Assembly: GCF_036577625.1 (NCBI RefSeq)
Contig: NZ_JARBDC010000032.1
Span: 62,001 to 126,000 of the forward strand
DNA length: 64,000 nucleotides
Reading direction: 5' to 3'
Source of the DNA: Paenibacillus_AB sp036577625
Lineage (GTDB): Bacteria > Bacillota > Bacilli > Paenibacillales > NBRC-103111
Shown here: in pieces, positions 23,726 to 31,907 of the stretch
Position numbering within the stretch: position 1 is the stretch's first letter
Layout: every line of letters begins with the position of its first letter
Translations under genes and position numbers: made by a program
Notes under the pieces: model-generated
Seen by the model: only the letters and a program-made list of their open reading frames with translations
Databases searched by the model: none
Told to the model about the DNA's origin: nothing

Positions 23726-25258
23726 ATGAACCGTAAAATTATCGTATTGGACACGACGCTGCGGGACGGCGAACAGGTGCCCGGAGCCAAGCTGAACGTA
23801 CATCAAAAAGTCGAGATCGCTCAGCAGCTGAAGCGACTTCATGTAGATATTATCGAGGCCGGCTTCCCCGCCTCCTCCGCCGGAGATTTCCAGGCGGTGC
23901 GGCAAATCGCCCGTACCGTCGGCGATACCGTTTCGATCACCGCGCTCGCCCGCGCCGTCAAATCCGACATCGACGCCGTCTACGAAAGCATCAAAGAGGC
24001 GCGGCAGCCGCTCATCCATATCGTGCTTGGCACGTCGAACATCCACGTGGAGAAAAAGTTCAACCGCTCCAAGGAAGCGGTGCTGCAAATGGGCGTCGAC
24101 GCGGTCCGCTACGCCAAAACGCTGCTGTCCCACGTTCAATATTCGACGGAGGACGCGTCGCGGTCGGAATTCGACTATTTGTGGAAAACGATCGAGTCCG
24201 TCGTGAAAGCCGGCGCGACGATGATCAACGTTCCCGATACGGTCGGCTACGCCGTTCCGGAACAGTTCGGCGAGCTGATCCGCAAAATCAACGAGAGGCT
24301 GAAAAATCTGGACGACCGCGTCGTCCTCAGCGTACACTGCCATAACGATCTCGGTCTGGCGACGGCCAATACGCTCGCCGCGGTCAAAAACGGCGCCGAC
24401 AAAGTCGAGTGCACGATTAACGGCCTCGGCGAGCGGGCGGGCAACACGTCGCTCGAAGAAGTCGTCATGGCGCTCAAAGTGAGAGAGAATTATTACGGCT
24501 GCCGTACCGATATTCAGACGAAAGAGCTGCTTCGCACGTCCCGTCTCGTCAGCCATTTGACCGGTCTCGACGTGCAGGTGAACAAAGCGATTACCGGCGA
24601 GAACGCGTTCGCCCATTCGTCCGGCATTCATCAGGACGGCTTGCTGAAGGATAAGCAGGTGTACGAGATCATGTCGCCGGAGGAAGTCGGAGCCGAAAGC
24701 ATGGAATTGATCCTGACCGCCCGTTCCGGCCGACACGCTTTCAAAAACGCCGTTGAAAAAATGGGCTTCGACACGTCCGACGCCGCCGATTTCGAAACGC
24801 TGTTCCAACAATTTTTGGCGCTCGCCGACGCCAAAAAAGAAGTGTACGACCACGACGTCTTTTATTTGGTCACGAATCACCGGACGATCGAGCCGAGCGA
24901 CGCCCACCTGTACGTGCTGGAATCGTTCCAGGTCATAAGCAGCGACCAGACGCCGACGGCGACGGTCAAATTGAAGAAGGGCGCCGAAACGATCGTCGGC
25001 AGCAGCGTCGGAGACGGGCCGATCGACGCGCTGTACGGCGTCATCAAATCGCTCGTCGGAATCGACGTCCAGCTGAAGGATTACAAAATCAGCAGCTTGT
25101 CCCGGGGCAAGGAAGCGATCGGCCGGGTGAACATCCGCATCGAATACGAAGGCAAAACGTATTCCGGCCGGGCGATGGACACGGACATCGTAAAAGCGAG
25201 CGCCAACGCCTTCCTGAACGGCATCAACGCCGTCGTGCTCGATCTGGCCAAAGTATGA
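23726..25258 (+). CDS. leuA: 2-isopropylmalate synthase
   Basis: 510 residues from ATG 23726 behind GGGAGGAAC. The HMGL-like TIM barrel has DTTLRDGEQVPGAK (metal Asp), HCHNDLGLATANTLAA (HxH metal ligands) and GLGERAGNTSLEEVVMAL. After the linker (HSSGIHQDGLLKD) the C-terminal LeuA dimer regulatory domain (from about 365) carries the leucine feedback site. The enzyme condenses acetyl-CoA with 2-oxoisovalerate in the first committed step of leucine synthesis. The gene stands alone, without leuBCD nearby, and is controlled by the leucine T-box. The related citramalate synthase is less likely given the tRNA-Leu leader. Confidence 0.93.
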   Translation: MNRKIIVLDTTLRDGEQVPGAKLNVHQKVEIAQQLKRLHVDIIEAGFPASSAGDFQAVRQIARTVGDTVSITALARAVKSDIDAVYESIKEARQPLIHIVLGTSNIHVEKKFNRSKEAVLQMGVDAVRYAKTLLSHVQYSTEDASRSEFDYLWKTIESVVKAGATMINVPDTVGYAVPEQFGELIRKINERLKNLDDRVVLSVHCHNDLGLATANTLAAVKNGADKVECTINGLGERAGNTSLEEVVMALKVRENYYGCRTDIQTKELLRTSRLVSHLTGLDVQVNKAITGENAFAHSSGIHQDGLLKDKQVYEIMSPEEVGAESMELILTARSGRHAFKNAVEKMGFDTSDAADFETLFQQFLALADAKKEVYDHDVFYLVTNHRTIEPSDAHLYVLESFQVISSDQTPTATVKLKKGAETIVGSSVGDGPIDALYGVIKSLVGIDVQLKDYKISSLSRGKEAIGRVNIRIEYEGKTYSGRAMDTDIVKASANAFLNGINAVVLDLAKV

Positions 25259-25280
25259 CGGCGGCTGTACGGAAACGGAA

Positions 25281-25310
25281 AGGGACACCGGAACGTCCGG
25301 TGTCCTTCTT
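25281..25310. terminator. Terminator between leuA and the small membrane protein gene
   Basis: GGACACCGGA (25283-25292) pairs with TCCGGTGTCC (25296-25305), then TTCTT. Converging genes on both sides can share it. Confidence 0.75.
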
Positions 25311-25330
25311 ATCCGTCGCAGGCTTGCCCG

Positions 25331-25546
25331 TCACCATAAATATCGTTTGTAGATCCAGCTTCCGATTAGAACGACGACGCCGAGCGAGATGTTGAGCCAG
25401 CCCGAAAAAGCGGCCGCTTTTCGTTCCTTCTCCCGGTTCCGGTCCGATCTGTAATGGCCGGCGTCGATCCATAGCACGAATACGCCGGAGGCGATAAACA
25501 GCCAGATGATATAATTTAAATAACCGATGTACGTGGTTCCCGCCAT
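25331..25546 (-). CDS. CLC_0170-type small membrane protein, last gene of the gerABC operon
   Basis: About 71 residues with two predicted membrane helices (YIGYLNYIIWLFIASGVFVL and LNISLGVVVLIGSWIY) and a charged loop (DAGHYRSDRNREKERK). The pattern fits CLC_0170-family proteins often found beside Ger operons. The start is taken at ATG 25546; an in-frame ATG lies 9 bp upstream. It follows gerC by 54 bp on the same strand. A small accessory role in the germinant receptor, like the GerD-class helper proteins, is inferred only from position. Confidence 0.7.
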   Translation of the reverse strand: MAGTTYIGYLNYIIWLFIASGVFVLWIDAGHYRSDRNREKERKAAAFSGWLNISLGVVVLIGSWIYKRYLW

Positions 25547-25600
25547 TCGAATCACATCCGTTTCCGTTTGCGTGAAGCTTGGGTCCGCGCCGAACGCGGT

Positions 25601-27007
25601 TTACGTCGTTTTGCCTCCGATTCTTCGGATGCTGTTGGTCACCTGGATTTCGACTTTAATGTCTTTGTACATTTCCTCCCATTTCTCCTTGGTACGGATA
25701 TGCTTGTTCCAGTAACCCGGTTCCTTCGCGCGCACGTATTCGCCGAAGCCGAATATGTCCGACCCTTTCTGCTGCGTCTGCCGGATCAGCCTGCCGTACG
25801 TTTGGGTCCCGCCTTCCGTGATCTGCTTTTCGATCTTGCCGATTATATCGGTCGACAGCTGCACTTCCTCGTTCGATTTTTCCAGCAGATTCCCTTCATT
25901 GTGGATTTTCAGCTGAATTTCCGGCCTGCCGTTCGCGATCGCCACATCGATGCGCGATTTTCGATGCGTTACCTGAAACAACGCGGCGGTGTTCGTATCG
26001 GGAATTTGCACAAGCACCGCATAACCGGCGCGCTGCACGTTGCGAATGCCCATATAAGCGCCGATTTCAAGCGGAGTCGTTGTCCCGACGAGCCGGTCCG
26101 ACCGGAAATAGGCCAGCCCGGCGATCTGAATTTTGTTGTCGAGCAGCTTCGTATAGATCAGAAAAGGATCGGTTCCTTTGGAGGTCGAGGCGGTCCAGTA
26201 CATGCCGGCGAACGCATTCGGCACTTTGCCCATCTGCACCGCATGATCCATCGTGCTGAGCAGGTACAGAATCGGAACGCGCTCGAGCTGCGGCGTAATT
26301 TTCATAAATTGAGCCGCCTCGTCCTCGGAGATGACCATCCAGGACGTCCGGCGCACTTCCGGATTGCGCCGCAAATATTCGTTTATGTTCGTCAACCCTT
26401 CTTCGGCGACCTCTCTGGATACGACGATGACCCGCAAGTGCCCCCAAAACAGCCGGTGCGCCACTTCCTGCTGAATCGTGTTGAACGCATCGTCGATCGT
26501 ATAGCCGGAGGCGCTCTGCACCCATACCGGCTTCTGACCGGGCTTGGCGCCTCCGCCGGCATCGCTCGGTCCGAGCGGTATGCGTCCCGGCACGGCGATC
26601 TGAACCGTTACCCGAAGCGGGAGCGTATTCGTCTTCGGGGGTTCGTCGCTTATGAACGACAGCTTTCTCGCCAGTTCCAATTCTTTCGGGGACGCCTTGT
26701 CGATGCTGATGCCGAGAATGACGGCGCGTTCTTCGATTTCGAGCCGGTCCCAGCATCCGGTCAGCATCGTAGCCATCAGGATGAGCGAAGCGAGTACGAG
26801 CGGGCCGGCTTTACGTCCCGGCCGGCTTGCCGTCGGCGCCGTTCGAGCCGTTGGCGCCGTCCGAGCCGTCCGAGCCGTTGGCGCCGTCCCGGCCGTCCGG
26901 GCCGTCCGGGCCGTCCGGGCCGTTGGCGCGTTTTGCGCCGTTTGCGCGTTTTGCTCTTTCCGTATCGTCCCCGCCGTCTCCGTTGTATGAGGATTGCGGC
27001 CGTTCAC
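25601..27007 (-). CDS. Ger(x)C family spore-germination lipoprotein with repeat extension
   Basis: 468 residues. GTG 27007 follows AAGGAGGG at ideal spacing, so this start is favoured even though it overlaps gerB by 197 bp. The first 67 residues are an odd low-complexity stretch (TAR/TAP repeats) read from the same DNA as the Gly-X-Y tail of gerB. The hydrophobic segment and lipobox follow (PLVLASLILMATMLTGC, Cys85), then CWDRLEIEERAVILGISIDK, the conserved GerAC start. The Ger(x)C domains end near 460. GerC-type proteins sit on the outer face of the spore inner membrane as the third receptor subunit. An N-region this long before a signal peptide is abnormal. Confidence 0.9.
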   Translation of the reverse strand: MNGRNPHTTETAGTIRKEQNAQTAQNAPTARTARTARTAGTAPTARTARTAPTARTAPTASRPGRKAGPLVLASLILMATMLTGCWDRLEIEERAVILGISIDKASPKELELARKLSFISDEPPKTNTLPLRVTVQIAVPGRIPLGPSDAGGGAKPGQKPVWVQSASGYTIDDAFNTIQQEVAHRLFWGHLRVIVVSREVAEEGLTNINEYLRRNPEVRRTSWMVISEDEAAQFMKITPQLERVPILYLLSTMDHAVQMGKVPNAFAGMYWTASTSKGTDPFLIYTKLLDNKIQIAGLAYFRSDRLVGTTTPLEIGAYMGIRNVQRAGYAVLVQIPDTNTAALFQVTHRKSRIDVAIANGRPEIQLKIHNEGNLLEKSNEEVQLSTDIIGKIEKQITEGGTQTYGRLIRQTQQKGSDIFGFGEYVRAKEPGYWNKHIRTKEKWEEMYKDIKVEIQVTNSIRRIGGKTT

Positions 27008-28097
27008 CGGCGTTCCCTCCTTTTTTGCGCACGATCGCGACGAGCAGAAGCAGAAACGGGTAACCGATCGTAATCAATAGCCCGATTCGGCCGACGATCG
27101 ATATGGTGTAGTACATATCGATCACGTTTTTAGGCATCATCGCGAGCGTAAAAACGTAAGGCATCAGCAGCAGCGAAAACAGCTTATGATCTTTCAGCTG
27201 CAGCAGCTGGCTGATCGAATGGATCGTGAAATAGTAGCCCGAAAACATCGTCGTAAAGACGGCCGTCACCCAGATGGCCAAAAAAGCGGCGTCCAGCCGT
27301 TCCAATATGTTCGCGGGCAGCGACGTTACTTTGGCCAGCTCCAGCGTCGGCCATAAGAGCAGCTTCGTTTCCTCCGGTCCGAACACCGATATGGTGGCGG
27401 TTACGATCAGAAAGTAAACGCCTCCGGCGATGCACATGCCCCATACCGAAGCCCGTACCGCCCTCGGCGGATTGCGCATCGCCGGGATGATCATCGTCAT
27501 GACGAAAGCGCCGTTGAACAGCGACGCGATCGTGCCGAGCTCCCGCATGACGTTATGCATGTCCTGGCCCCAAACGGGCTGCAGAAAGAGCGGGTTGGCG
27601 TTTTTGAGCGAGAGCGCGATAATGATCAGGCTCGGAAACAGGACGAGCGGCACGTAAAACTGGTGAATATAGACGAACGACGTGATGCTCGCCCGGGTCG
27701 AAAGCGCGGCCAGCAGCAGCATGACGATGACCGTCACGTCAAGCGGCGTTCGTTTCAGGACGGACGTAACGACGACTTCGCCGAACTCGCGGGAGGTGAG
27801 CGCGGTCAGCTCCCCGAAAAAAACGATGATAAGCAGCGCGCCGAGTCGGGCCGGCCATTTGCCGATCAGCTGCCCGCTGTATTGAATGATCGTTTGATGC
27901 GGAAATCGCTGCCCGAGCTTCGTGACGAAATAAAGACCGGCGAAGGCGATAAGGATAGCGCCGGCCGTCAGCAGCGGAGCCCCCGGCCCCGCCCCTCTGG
28001 CGGCGAACAAAGGCAGCGGCAATACCCCTACTCCGATAATCGTACTAATGAGTACGGTCGCCGCCTGAATCGCCGTCACTTGACGAGGATTGTCCAT
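26811..28097 (-). CDS. GerAB/GerB family receptor subunit with Gly-X-Y tail
   Basis: 428 residues from ATG 28097 (GGAGGAGGGG just before it), overlapping the end of gerA by 53 bp. Ten predicted helices make an APC-superfamily, LeuT-fold protein (AIQAATVLISTIIGVGVLPL is the family start). This subunit is thought to bind germinant within the spore inner membrane. Beyond residue about 375 the chain carries a hydrophilic tail rich in Gly-X-Y triplets (GPDGPDGPDGRDGANGSDGS), collagen-like and not usual for GerB. The tail DNA is a 9-bp repeat shared with gerC. Confidence 0.92.
   Translation of the reverse strand: MDNPRQVTAIQAATVLISTIIGVGVLPLPLFAARGAGPGAPLLTAGAILIAFAGLYFVTKLGQRFPHQTIIQYSGQLIGKWPARLGALLIIVFFGELTALTSREFGEVVVTSVLKRTPLDVTVIVMLLLAALSTRASITSFVYIHQFYVPLVLFPSLIIIALSLKNANPLFLQPVWGQDMHNVMRELGTIASLFNGAFVMTMIIPAMRNPPRAVRASVWGMCIAGGVYFLIVTATISVFGPEETKLLLWPTLELAKVTSLPANILERLDAAFLAIWVTAVFTTMFSGYYFTIHSISQLLQLKDHKLFSLLLMPYVFTLAMMPKNVIDMYYTISIVGRIGLLITIGYPFLLLLVAIVRKKGGNAGERPQSSYNGDGGDDTERAKRANGAKRANGPDGPDGPDGRDGANGSDGSDGANGSNGADGKPAGT
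26830..26935. repeat. 9-bp GC-rich repeat read in two frames by gerB and gerC
   Basis: The plus strand shows repeated units of the form CCGTCCGGG/CCGTTGGCG, about a dozen times. In the gerB frame they give Gly-X-Y triplets; in the gerC frame Thr-Ala-Arg/Pro triplets. Confidence 0.9.
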
Positions 28098-29748
28098 CGC
28101 GTTCCCCTCCTCCAAAACGGTTTCCGACCGTCAGCGGATCGAGCGTATTGTTTTTCGTTTGATCCAGCTCGTTGTAGCTTTTCGTGCCGATTCTCGTCTT
28201 ATCGGGCGTATGCAGCAGCGCCGGACGCCGTTTCATCCACCATAGCGGAGCGCGGAAAACCGTATCCTTGAAGCCCTCGAAATTGCCGGGCACGATCGGA
28301 CTGAGGTACGGCACGCCGAACGATTTGAGCGTCAGCAAATGGTTGGCGATCAAGATGAGACCGACCATGACGCCGTATAGACCGAAGGTGCCGGCGATAA
28401 TAATGATCGGAAACCGGAGCAGCCGCAGCGCCAGTGCCGCGTTGTATGCCGGCGTGGCAAACGATCCGATCGTCGTCAGGGCGATGATGACGACCGTGAT
28501 CGGGCTGACGAAGCCGGCCGCGACGGCCGCCTGGCCGACGACCAAAACGCCGACGATCGACAGCGCGCCGCCGACCTGCTGCGGCAAACGGATCGTCGCC
28601 TCCCTCAGCACCTCCATCGATACTTCCATGACGAGCACTTCGACTACGGTAGGAAACGGAACGCCGGCTCTCCCGCCCGCGACGGCTACGGCGAATTCGG
28701 TCGGGATCAGCTCGGGATTGAACGAAATGACGGCGACGTACAAAGCGGGAAACACGAGCGAGAAGACGAGCGCCACGAGCCGCGCCAGCCGAATGAAGCT
28801 GACGAGCACGAACCGTTCGGCGTAATCTTCGCTCGTTTGGTAAAACTGGCTGAAGACGGTCGGCGCGATCAGCGCGATCGGCGAGCCGTCGACCATAATG
28901 ATGACGCGGCCCTCCAGCAAATTCGCGACCGCTTTGTCGGGACGTTCCGTAATTTGAATTTGCGGAAACGGCGAATAATGATTGTCCTCGATGAACTGCT
29001 CCAAATAGCCGGAGTCGAGAATGCCGTCGATTTCGATTTTCGACAGACGCCGCTGCACCTCTTCGACCAGAGCGGGGTTGACGATGCCTTGTATATAGAA
29101 GACGGCGACGCACGAGCGCGTATATTTGCCGATTTTGTTGATTTTGATCCGCAAATCGGACGTTTGCAGCCGGTAGCGGATGAGCGAAATGTTCGTCATC
29201 AAGTTTTCGATGAAGCCCTCCCGCGGTCCCCGGATGACCTGCTCCGTTTCCGGCTGGTCGATCGAACGCCGCTCGACGTCGCGCGTGCAGAAGACGAACG
29301 CTTCCCGCATCCCTTCCACGTGAACGATCGTGCTCCCGTTCAGCAGCTCTTCGATAACGCTGTCAAGCGTCGCTTCCGTTCGGCCGTCGCAGGAATACAA
29401 GAAGTCGTTCATCAGCTCCCGCTTCAAATCTTCGTGCGGGGCGCCGCGCATCCGGCTGCCGATCGTCATGAACGACCTGATGGCCGGCTGATGCCCGCCG
29501 TTCGTCAACGACGGAAAATACAGGGCGACCGCAGGAACGTCTCCCATCACCTGAAGCCGCCGAATGATGAAATCGTCGCTGACGTCGAAGCGGTCCCGCA
29601 TAAACGAAATCGTATGCTCGATGCTTTCGGTAAACGGCTCTTTGCTTCCGTCATCGTTTCCGTCTTTCCTCCGGCCGCCGCCTGCATTCCCCCGATTCCT
29701 GTCATTCGCCCTTTGCTGCTTTCGTTTGCTCCAAGGAAATCGAAACAC
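28045..29748 (-). CDS. GerA family receptor subunit
   Basis: 567 residues from GTG 29748 behind AAGGGGGG. The N-terminal soluble domain is preceded by a basic, Gly/Asn-rich leader (residues 1-36). The GerA family region begins about 40 (SIEHTISFMRDRFDVSDDFI) and includes VHVEGMREAFVF and GPREGFIENLMTNISLIRYR. Four to five membrane helices lie at about 290-450 (IRLARLVALVFSLVFPALYV and further). This A subunit forms the channel-like complex with GerB and GerC that senses nutrients and starts ion release. It is the first gene of the operon and has a sigma-G promoter 80 bp upstream. Confidence 0.94.
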   Translation of the reverse strand: MFRFPWSKRKQQRANDRNRGNAGGGRRKDGNDDGSKEPFTESIEHTISFMRDRFDVSDDFIIRRLQVMGDVPAVALYFPSLTNGGHQPAIRSFMTIGSRMRGAPHEDLKRELMNDFLYSCDGRTEATLDSVIEELLNGSTIVHVEGMREAFVFCTRDVERRSIDQPETEQVIRGPREGFIENLMTNISLIRYRLQTSDLRIKINKIGKYTRSCVAVFYIQGIVNPALVEEVQRRLSKIEIDGILDSGYLEQFIEDNHYSPFPQIQITERPDKAVANLLEGRVIIMVDGSPIALIAPTVFSQFYQTSEDYAERFVLVSFIRLARLVALVFSLVFPALYVAVISFNPELIPTEFAVAVAGGRAGVPFPTVVEVLVMEVSMEVLREATIRLPQQVGGALSIVGVLVVGQAAVAAGFVSPITVVIIALTTIGSFATPAYNAALALRLLRFPIIIIAGTFGLYGVMVGLILIANHLLTLKSFGVPYLSPIVPGNFEGFKDTVFRAPLWWMKRRPALLHTPDKTRIGTKSYNELDQTKNNTLDPLTVGNRFGGGERDGQSSSSDGDSGGDRTH

Positions 29749-29828
29749 GCGAGAACCCCCCTTCGATATGCGTTCAGTTCAGTTCAGCTCAGCTCGCGCA
29801 GTTATGAAAAACGAACCACATTTGTTGT

Positions 29829-29859
29829 TAGTATGGTGACTGAGCGAACCGGATATGCA
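29829..29859 (-). promoter_or_regulatory. Sigma-G promoter of the gerABC operon
   Basis: On the minus strand TGCATA (29854-29859) and CATACTA (29829-29835) are exactly 18 bp apart, matching the forespore sigma-G consensus closely. A short TTCAG/CTCAG tandem (29,770-29,790) lies between it and gerA. Confidence 0.85.
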
Positions 29860-29963
29860 TAGGCCGCGACCGATAAGCGATCTATCGGTTTGGTGCTGCG
29901 GGCTGAGTAAAACGTCTCTCGACGTATTTCGGGGAGGAGCGAAAACAATCGGCTTCCGAAACG

Positions 29964-30146
29964 TAACGGACGCCACGGCGCTTATTTCGCGAAAATCGGC
30001 CGATTTCCAATCGTAACGGACACCACCTGCGCTTATTGGCTCCGTACCGCCGTCCAAAAGGGGGTTTTTCGCCAAATAGGTGCGCCTGTTTCCGTTAGAA
30101 AATAATAAGCCGAAATGAGGCTCATAGCGGCCGCCGTGTCCGTTAG
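29964..30146. repeat. Four-box dispersed element, copy A2
   Basis: 183 bp. TAACGGA at 29964 and 30014, inverted TCCGTTA at 30091 and 30139 (offsets 0, 50, 127, 175). It shares the A1 blocks TAACGGACNCCAC, CGCTTATT and AGCGGCCGCC. It lies in the long gene-free region between gerA and the CobW gene. Confidence 0.88.
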
Positions 30147-30372
30147 ACACTTGGAACTTGGGCCCGTCCCGCCTCCTATGCCCGCCCTCGCCCCCGCTTC
30201 AACTCCCGACGACGCCGGCGCAGGTCATACGGGCCGGTATCGCCGTTTCCCGCTGCCGGCAGCGGGAACCTGCTCCGGCTTTGGCGCTAAAGCGAAGCTC
30301 GGGATTGGCGGGCTTTTCGGTGCAAACCGAATCTTTTTCATGCCGAAACGGCGGCGGATCGGGAAGCGAGAT

Positions 30373-30549
30373 GGAAATGCTCCCGCTATTTTCGGTCGTT
30401 TCCCGTTTGCGGGGAGAACAACGGGAAAACGTCCCGCTAATGTCGACCAAACCGCGCTTTTCGCCGATTCGACGCCGTTTTATCGGGAGCTTTTCCATGT
30501 ATTTCAAAACGATGCCTATCGGAGAGCGAGTTAACGGGAGGTTTTCCCG
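30373..30549. repeat. Second four-box element family, copy C1
   Basis: Box 1 (30373-30388, GGAAATGCTCCCGCTA) and box 2 (30422-30440, CGGGAAAACGTCCCGCTAA) are 51 bp apart at their TCCCGCTA cores. Box 3 (30481-30496) and box 4 (30531-30549) are inverted copies, also 51 bp apart. Box 3 matches box 1 at 14 of 16 positions and box 4 matches box 2 at 17 of 19. The rest of 30,147-30,620 shows no gene. Confidence 0.75.
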
Positions 30550-30617
30550 TTCGTGCGATTCGATTGGCCCTAAACTCTATAAATCGTATCGAAGCCGAGG
30601 CGGGGGTTTGAAATGAT

Positions 30618-30662
30618 AAAAAAAAGACGACTCGGGCGCTTCTAGTAGCGCTCGGAATCGTC
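30618..30662 (-). terminator. Terminator of the CobW-like gene
   Basis: GACGATTCCGAGCGCT (30647-30662) pairs with AGCGCCCGAGTCGTC (30626-30640) with two mismatches, followed on the minus strand by eight T. It includes the last codons and stop of the gene. Confidence 0.8.
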
Positions 30663-31697
30663 TTGGAGGCGGCTGTCCGATCGTTCGATCAGGCGATCGA
30701 TCGCTTCCGCCAGCTTCGCTTTATCGAAATGCTCGCCGATAAATACGGCGACGTCGGGCACTTCGCCCTGCGGATCGATTTTCATCAAGTCCAGCTGCTT
30801 GTACGCGTATTGAAACATAAAGCGGGACGACGTATCGGTAAACGATAAAATACCTTTCGCCCGGTAAATGTCGTCCGGCAGCCCGCCCATCATCGCTTCG
30901 AACGATTCGCTGTCGACCGGGCGGTCGAAATAAGCCGTATAAGCCATGACATGCGAGTGCGTATGATGCGGATCGGCGTGTCCGTGACCGTCGCGACGGT
31001 CATGTTCGTTCGCATGGGCGCATTCGTCGCCGCAGCCGCATGACCGCTCCGGGCCGACGGAGGGACGGTCCGCTTGCTCGGCGCCTCCGCCCTCGAGCAG
31101 ACCGATGTCGACTTGCGCGGAGACGGTCCGGACCAGCGTCGCGAACGGGTTCCAATCGCGAATGGCCGTCTCCAGCTCGTCCGCCTGCGCTTCCGTCACG
31201 AGATCGATTTTGTTCACCAGCACGATTGTGGCGCAGCGGAGCTGCTCCTTCATGAGCCGGAACGTCGGGCCTTTCCCTTTCTCCAGCTGTGCCTGCAAAT
31301 GATGCGCGTCCGCGACCGTCACGACCTGCTTCAGCTCGACCCGCTTCAGCATCGACGCGTCGCCGACGGCGTCGATAATGTCCAGCGGATTCGCCGCTCC
31401 CGTCGATTCGATCAGCAGCAAATCCGGCTCATGCTCGTCGATCAGCTTCATCATTTCGTAGCCCAGATCGCCGCGGACGGTGCAGCATATACACCCGCCG
31501 AGCATTTCGGCCATATGCACCTGCCCGCCGAGCTGGATGCCGTCGAGATTGACGTCGCCGAGCTCGTTCATGATGACGGCGGGCTTCCGCCCTTGGCCGT
31601 TCGCCTTTTCCAGCCACCGTTTCAACAAAGTCGTCTTGCCGCTGCCCAAAAAGCCGGACAGCAAATAAACCGGAATCGTCCGCTGCTGTTCTGCCAT
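30642..31697 (-). CDS. CobW/G3E-family GTPase, probable zinc metallochaperone
   Basis: 351 residues. The Walker A motif GFLGSGKTTLLKRWL (about 15-29), MNELGDVNLDG, the metal-site motif GGCICCTVRGDL (CxCC, about 68-72) and NKID (about 163) identify a COG0523 GTPase. A Cys/His-rich linker at about 215-250 (CGCGDECAHA, HGHADPHHTHSH) fits metal binding. The C-terminal CobW domain follows. Family members of this branch deliver zinc to target enzymes under scarcity. A Zur-like operator lies 120 bp upstream, so zinc-dependent repression is likely. Start ATG 31697 has a weak binding site. Confidence 0.88.
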   Translation of the reverse strand: MAEQQRTIPVYLLSGFLGSGKTTLLKRWLEKANGQGRKPAVIMNELGDVNLDGIQLGGQVHMAEMLGGCICCTVRGDLGYEMMKLIDEHEPDLLLIESTGAANPLDIIDAVGDASMLKRVELKQVVTVADAHHLQAQLEKGKGPTFRLMKEQLRCATIVLVNKIDLVTEAQADELETAIRDWNPFATLVRTVSAQVDIGLLEGGGAEQADRPSVGPERSCGCGDECAHANEHDRRDGHGHADPHHTHSHVMAYTAYFDRPVDSESFEAMMGGLPDDIYRAKGILSFTDTSSRFMFQYAYKQLDLMKIDPQGEVPDVAVFIGEHFDKAKLAEAIDRLIERSDSRLQDDSERY

Positions 31698-31817
31698 TGT
31701 TCGTCACCGTTCTTTCCAGGGAAACTTGGAGGATGAATCAGGAATCAATTACGCAATCATCTTGCTTCTGCCTATTCGACTTTAACTGTAATGCACAAAC
31801 GAAGGCAAGTCAATTAT

Positions 31818-31832
31818 ATGTAATTATTACGT
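31818..31832 (-). promoter_or_regulatory. Candidate Zur box of the CobW-like gene
   Basis: ATGTAATTATTACGT matches the Bacillus Zur operator core TCGTAATNATTACGA at 11 of 14 defined positions and overlaps a TATAAT on the minus strand (31813-31818). Confidence 0.65.
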
Positions 31833-31847
31833 ATATAATCGATGGAA

Positions 31848-31874
31848 ACCGCCGGAGACAAACGCTTCGGCGGT
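31848..31874 (-). terminator. Weak terminator of the sigma/anti-sigma operon
   Basis: ACCGCCG (31848-31854) pairs with CGGCGGT (31868-31874); only three T follow on the minus strand, so efficiency is doubtful. Confidence 0.4.
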
Positions 31875-31907
31875 CCATCGACGTACAAATCCAACGCAAG
31901 GCTAACG

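Noticed and set aside
26830..26935. GC-rich repeat considered as an intergenic array
   Set aside because: It lies within coding DNA of both gerB and gerC and keeps frame in both.
30115..30616. Short open frames in both strands between gerA and the CobW gene
   Set aside because: They run through the two dispersed repeat elements, have no binding sites, and their residue patterns follow the repeat boxes.
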